Source of the DNA: Curtobacterium oceanosedimentum
GTDB taxonomy: Bacteria > Actinomycetota > Actinomycetes > Actinomycetales > Microbacteriaceae
Length of the DNA stretch: 53,453 bases
Assembly: GCF_020297365.1 (NCBI RefSeq)
Contig: NZ_JAIXIG010000029.1
Location: forward strand, 1-53,453
Reading direction: 5' to 3'
Position 1 is the stretch's first letter, and the number at the start of each line of letters is the position of its first letter. Made by a program: the position numbers and the translations under genes. Below, in pieces: positions 50,052-53,453 of this stretch. The notes under the pieces are model-generated. The model was not told the DNA's origin, made no database searches, and worked only from the letters and a program-made list of their open reading frames with translations.

Positions 50052-50636
50052 TCAGCTCCGGAACGTGATGATGCGTGACGGCGTGATGATGCCGTCGACG
50101 GGTTCGTCGTGGGGTTCGCGCGGGACCTCGTCGAGGTACTCCGCGTCGAAGATCACAGCATAGACGGGCGGCCGGTTCGCCATGGACCCGAGGGTCTTGT
50201 CGTAGTAGCCGCGGCCCCAGCCCATCCGCACGCCGTCGTGTCCGACCGCTGCGGCGGGGGTCAGGATGGCGTCGACACCGTTGATCGCCAGGGGGGACAG
50301 CACCTCGCCGACGACCTCGGGCAGGCCGAGCAGGCTCTCCGTCTCCGAGGTTCCGTCGCCGACCGCCCAGTCCAGCAGTCCGTCCTCGCGGGTGATCGGC
50401 AGCAGGACACGGATGCCCCGCTCGAACGCCCAGTTCACAAACGGCCGCACGTTCGGTTCGTCCGACGCCGACAGGTACAGCGCGATCGACTCGACCTGCC
50501 GCTCCTCGGCGAAGCGCTGCAGGGTCTCGGTGAGCGCGAGCGTGTCCGCGTCGCGTTCGGTCGTGGTCCGGGTGCGCCGCCGCTGCCGGAGTTCGGCTCG
50601 CAGGGCGCGCTTCTCGTTCCCGAGATCGGCGGTCAT
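50052..50636 (-). CDS. 5-formyltetrahydrofolate cyclo-ligase
   Basis: A 194-residue enzyme converting 5-formyl-THF to 5,10-methenyl-THF with ATP. N-terminal KRALRAELRQRRR, ALYLSASDEPNVRPFV, and the signature GWGRGYYDKTLG (about 140-151) are present. Its start at 50636 has TAGACT seven bases upstream. It is divergent from galU, as in mycobacteria. Confidence 0.92.
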   Translation of the reverse strand: MTADLGNEKRALRAELRQRRRTRTTTERDADTLALTETLQRFAEERQVESIALYLSASDEPNVRPFVNWAFERGIRVLLPITREDGLLDWAVGDGTSETESLLGLPEVVGEVLSPLAINGVDAILTPAAAVGHDGVRMGWGRGYYDKTLGSMANRPPVYAVIFDAEYLDEVPREPHDEPVDGIITPSRIITFRS

Positions 50637-50643
50637 GCGCAGG

Positions 50644-50649
50644 AGTCTA
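50644..50649 (-). promoter_or_regulatory. -10 box TAGACT of the cyclo-ligase gene
   Basis: It ends seven bases before the ATG at 50636. Confidence 0.45.
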
Positions 50650-50737
50650 CCGAGGCTCGCATTGCGGCTTCCCGCCGGGAACCGCGCCGAACGCGTGTCC
50701 CCAGGAGCGATGACATGCCCTGGAAAGGGGGATCGGA

Positions 50738-50743
50738 TACGGT
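50738..50743 (+). promoter_or_regulatory. -10 box TACGGT of galU
   Basis: It ends six bases before the ATG at 50750, consistent with leaderless transcription. Confidence 0.5.
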
Positions 50744-50749
50744 CTGAGC

Positions 50750-51640
50750 ATGGGCTTCCAGATTTCGAAGGCGGTGATCCCGGCCGCTGGCCTGGGCACC
50801 CGCTTCCTCCCCGCGACCAAGGCGATGCCGAAGGAGATGCTCCCCGTCGTCGACAAGCCGGCCATCCAGTACGTGGTGGAAGAGGCAGTCGGTGCCGGGC
50901 TCACCGACGTGCTGATGATCACCGGGCGCAACAAGAACGCGCTCGAGAACCACTTCGACCACGTGTCGGAACTCGAGGAGACCCTCAAGAAGAAGGGCGA
51001 CCACGAGAAGCTGCAGAAGGTGAACCAGTCGACGGACCTCGCCGACATGCACTACGTGCGCCAGGGCGACCCGCTCGGCCTCGGTCACGCCGTGCTCCGC
51101 GCCAAGATGCACGTCGGCCGCGAGCCGTTCGCCGTGCTCCTGGGTGACGACATCATCGACGCCCGCGACCCGCTGCTCCAGCGCATGATCGAGGTCCAGG
51201 GCGAGAAGAACGCGACCATCGTGGCCCTCCTCGAGGTCCCCGAGTCGCAGACCCACCTGTACGGCATCGCCACGGTCGAGCAGACCGACACCGACGACGT
51301 CGTGAAGATCACCGGTCTCGTCGAGAAGCCGGCGCAGGGCGAGGCGCCCTCGAACCTGGCCATCATCGGCCGGTACGTCATCCGTCCCGAGGTCTTCGAC
51401 GTCCTCGAGAAGCAGGAGCCGGGCAAGGGCGGCGAGATCCAGCTGACCGACGCGCTCATGAAGATGGCGAGCGCCGAGGAGTGGACCGGCGGCGTGTACG
51501 GCGTCGTCTTCCGTGGACGCCGGTACGACACCGGTGACAAGCTGGACTACATCAAGGCGATCGTGCAGCTCGCCTCGGACCGCGACGACCTCGGCCCCGA
51601 CCTCAAGTCGTGGCTCAAGGAGTTCAACGCGGGCGAATAG
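50750..51640 (+). CDS. galU: UTP-glucose-1-phosphate uridylyltransferase
   Basis: A 296-residue nucleotidyltransferase making UDP-glucose for cell-wall and capsule sugars. The N-terminal signature AAGLGTRFLPATKAMPKEML (14-33), VDKPAIQYVVEEA, LLGDDIID and IVEKP-type VEKPAQGEAPSNLA are present, with metal-binding Asp in GDD. Length is typical. It is followed by a 15-bp hairpin, then a RimJ-like gene. Confidence 0.95.
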   Translation: MGFQISKAVIPAAGLGTRFLPATKAMPKEMLPVVDKPAIQYVVEEAVGAGLTDVLMITGRNKNALENHFDHVSELEETLKKKGDHEKLQKVNQSTDLADMHYVRQGDPLGLGHAVLRAKMHVGREPFAVLLGDDIIDARDPLLQRMIEVQGEKNATIVALLEVPESQTHLYGIATVEQTDTDDVVKITGLVEKPAQGEAPSNLAIIGRYVIRPEVFDVLEKQEPGKGGEIQLTDALMKMASAEEWTGGVYGVVFRGRRYDTGDKLDYIKAIVQLASDRDDLGPDLKSWLKEFNAGE

Positions 51641-51648
51641 TCGGCCAT

Positions 51649-51683
51649 CCCGCTCGGGTTCGGTGCACCCGGACCCGGGCGGG
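51649..51683 (+). terminator. galU terminator
   Basis: CCCGCTCGGGTTCGG (51649-51663) pairs with CCGGACCCGGGCGGG (51669-51683), 15 bp with two G-U pairs and a TGCAC loop. Confidence 0.75.
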
Positions 51684-51727
51684 ACTCCCCGCCCCGCACA
51701 GCGGCGGGACCCCGGAGGAAGCAAGCG

Positions 51728-52387
51728 ATGACGACGATCCCGACCCTGTCCCACGGGCGGGTCACCATCCGCCCCCTCCGGCTCCGCGACACCCGCGACC
51801 TCGACGCGGCGCTCGCGACCAACCGCTCGTGGCTCCGCACCTGGGAGGCCACGAACCCCTCCGGGCATGCCTCCACCGACGTCCGCGGCAGCATCCGCGC
51901 GCTCCAGGCCAACGCCCGCGCGGGTCTCGGTCTGCCGTTCGCGATGGAGCTCGACGGCCGCTTCGTCGGCCAGCTCAACGTCTCCGGCATCACCTACGGC
52001 TCACTCGCGAGCGCGTCCATCGGCTACTGGGTGGTCGAGGGCGCCGCCGGGCACAACGTCACCCCGATCTCGGTCGCCCTCGCCGTCGACCACTGCTTCC
52101 GGTCGCTCGGCGTGCACCGGATCGAGATCTGCATCCGACCCGAGAACGCCCCGAGCCTGCGCGTCGTCGAGAAGCTCGGCTTCCGGTACGAGGGGCTGCG
52201 CCGCCGGTACATCCACATCAACGGCGACTGGCGCGACCACTTCTGCTTCGCCCTCGTCGCCGAGGAGGTCCGCGAGGGCGTGCTCGACCGCTGGGTGCAG
52301 GGCCGCGTACCGCCCGGGGTCGGTTCGGTCCCGCGCAGTGCGCGCGACGAGGCGTCGCTGCCGATCCACACGACACCGCGGCTCTGA
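51728..52387 (+). CDS. GNAT acetyltransferase, RimJ-like
   Basis: A 219-residue GCN5-type N-acetyltransferase. Beta-alpha core with IRPLRLRDTRDLDAAL at the start, SIGYWVVEGAAGHNVTP (the acetyl-CoA loop), HRIEICIRPENAPSLRVVEKLGF, and YIHINGDWRDHFCFAL. RimJ acetylates ribosomal protein S5 in E. coli; the target here is not known. GGAGGAAGC precedes the ATG. It follows galU as in mycobacteria. Confidence 0.88.
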   Translation: MTTIPTLSHGRVTIRPLRLRDTRDLDAALATNRSWLRTWEATNPSGHASTDVRGSIRALQANARAGLGLPFAMELDGRFVGQLNVSGITYGSLASASIGYWVVEGAAGHNVTPISVALAVDHCFRSLGVHRIEICIRPENAPSLRVVEKLGFRYEGLRRRYIHINGDWRDHFCFALVAEEVREGVLDRWVQGRVPPGVGSVPRSARDEASLPIHTTPRL

Positions 52388-52474
52388 CGGGAGGCCCGGG
52401 GCACGTCCCACGGATTCCGCCGCGACACGCGCAACACGCGTCCGGCAATCACGCGACAGGGAAGTGCCCGCCCC

Positions 52475-52480
52475 TACCGT
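52475..52480 (+). promoter_or_regulatory. -10 box TACCGT of the last gene
   Basis: It ends six bases before the ATG at 52487. Confidence 0.45.
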
Positions 52481-52486
52481 GTTCGC

Positions 52487-53453
52487 ATGGCAGGTATCGG
52501 CTCGTGGGGTGGCGGCATCGTCCTGCTCGTCGCGGCCGTGCTCTGGCTCGTCTACCTGATGCCGTCGTGGGCCGCCCGTCGCCAGTACCTCGCCACCGAG
52601 CGGAACGCGATCCGGTTGCAGCAGACCCTGCGGATCCTCGCGCAGACGGCCGAGCTGCCCGACGAGGTCCGCGTCGAGCTCAACGCGAAGTCCCTGGCCG
52701 AGGCGCAGCGCGTCGCCCGGTCCGAAGAGGCGAAGCGCACCGCGATCGTCCGCGCGCACGAGGCCGCTCGCCAGCGGGAGATCACCCGTCGCCTCGCCGA
52801 GCAGGCGCCCGTGCTCGAGCGGGCGTCCTCGGTACCCGCACTGACCGCGATGCGGATGCGCCGGTCCCGGCTCGGAGCGACCCTGTTCGGCACCCTCGGT
52901 GTCGTCGTCGCGCTCGTCACCTTCGTCGTGGCACCGTCGCTCTGGCTCATCGGCGTCGCGGGCCTGGTCGCCGCGGGGGGATCCGCAGCGGTCCTCGCGC
53001 AGCTGCACCAGGTGGCGACGGCGCGGAAGCAGCGGATCGCGGCGTCCGAGGCGGGCGCGAGCCGCGCCTCCCGGCCGACGACCACCTGGACGGATCCGGC
53101 CCCGCCGCTCTCCACCGACCAGCCCGCCGCACCGACGGCGGACCGCACCTGGACGCCGAACCGCGTGCCGAAGCCGCTGTACGTCGAGCGCCCCACGGCA
53201 CCGGCCGCCTCGCCGGAGTCGTCCGCAGAGCTCGCCGCCCGTCTGAAGGAGCGCGTCGCCGCCGCCAAGGCCGAGGCCGAGGCCGAAGCGGCAGCCATCC
53301 GTGCGGGGGAGTCCGACCCGTCGCTGGCGCGCGTGTCCCGGATGCGGCCCGAGCTCGAGGAGGCCGCCGCGTCGCTGTCCGCGCACGACCAGGGGCGCCT
53401 GGCCGAGCGGCTCGGGCTCCGGGCTCCGGCGGCTCCGGCGGCGCCGACCGCCG
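52487..53453 (+). CDS. Membrane protein with long helical domain, 3' end missing
   Basis: An open frame of at least 322 codons running off the window. Starts MAGIGSWGGGIVLLVAAVLWLVYLMPSW (one helix, 9-27). Residues about 33-115 are an Arg/Glu/Ala-rich helical region. A helical hairpin of two hydrophobic segments (about 125-165) follows. The rest is Pro/Ala/Thr/Glu-rich and disordered, with SEAGASRASRP at about 187-197 encoded by the dispersed repeat. I associate it with the membrane protein after rimJ in mycobacteria (Rv0996-like). Role unknown. Confidence 0.8.
   Translation, partial: MAGIGSWGGGIVLLVAAVLWLVYLMPSWAARRQYLATERNAIRLQQTLRILAQTAELPDEVRVELNAKSLAEAQRVARSEEAKRTAIVRAHEAARQREITRRLAEQAPVLERASSVPALTAMRMRRSRLGATLFGTLGVVVALVTFVVAPSLWLIGVAGLVAAGGSAAVLAQLHQVATARKQRIAASEAGASRASRPTTTWTDPAPPLSTDQPAAPTADRTWTPNRVPKPLYVERPTAPAASPESSAELAARLKERVAAAKAEAEAEAAAIRAGESDPSLARVSRMRPELEEAAASLSAHDQGRLAERLGLRAPAAPAAPTA

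Overview
The window reads as chromosome of a high-GC Gram-positive actinobacterium, most likely the family Microbacteriaceae and plausibly Curtobacterium. The grounds are very high G+C, an IdeR/DtxR regulator with all metal ligands, an XPB-type helicase pair, a long-tailed cold-shock protein, many GTG starts, GTGA/ATGA gene overlaps, many promoters of the form -10 then about six bases then the start codon, and two gene orders shared with mycobacteria. No phage, insertion sequence, rRNA or CRISPR array was seen. The genus is an inference; no search was run.

Layout. 9-7586: a minus-strand block with a DUF559-type nuclease, a PhoP-like two-component pair, XPB helicase and its partner, and a small membrane protein. 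7642-16372: cold-shock protein, DUF3027 protein, serC, ideR, an NlpC/P60 hydrolase, a possible leader peptide ahead of an HNH protein, tRNA-Arg(CCU), argG and a CopC-like protein. 16471-21603: a MATE exporter with a MarR regulator, nadE and a flotillin-like protein.

21797-32988: what looks like a complete non-phosphorylating L-fucose pathway. A forward operon holds fuconate dehydratase, a sugar ABC importer, a cytoplasmic GH29 fucosidase, a mutarotase and a fucose dehydrogenase. A backward operon holds a lactonase, a diketo-acid hydrolase, a keto-deoxy-fuconate dehydrogenase and a FadR-type regulator. Three copies of an AGACAT-N3-ATGTCT palindrome, one of them between the -35 and -10 of the forward operon, suggest one regulon.

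33114-41652: glutaredoxin; a tight operon of a strongly altered S-adenosylhomocysteine-hydrolase-like protein, a deaminase-type amidohydrolase and a cupin, followed by a polar amino-acid ABC transporter; a quinone oxidoreductase; two adjacent lipoproteins. 41753-48410: aldo/keto reductase, CitE-like protein, and a 1272-residue protein with a DUF4011/SF1 helicase layout whose Walker A lysine and Walker B glutamate are replaced. Its 3' end is tandemly duplicated so that each copy makes a GTGA-coupled mini-ORF leading into the next gene. 48429-53453: pgsA-like, mscL, FmdB-like, 5-formyl-THF cyclo-ligase, galU, a RimJ-like acetyltransferase and a truncated membrane protein.

The best candidates for undescribed biology are the altered SAHH-like operon (33436-39700), the degenerate helicase and its 53-bp coupling repeats (44190-48410), the leader ORF with nested hairpins (12280-12425), and a dispersed GGAGGC(G/A)CGG palindrome family that acts as terminators and also seems to occur inside two coding regions.
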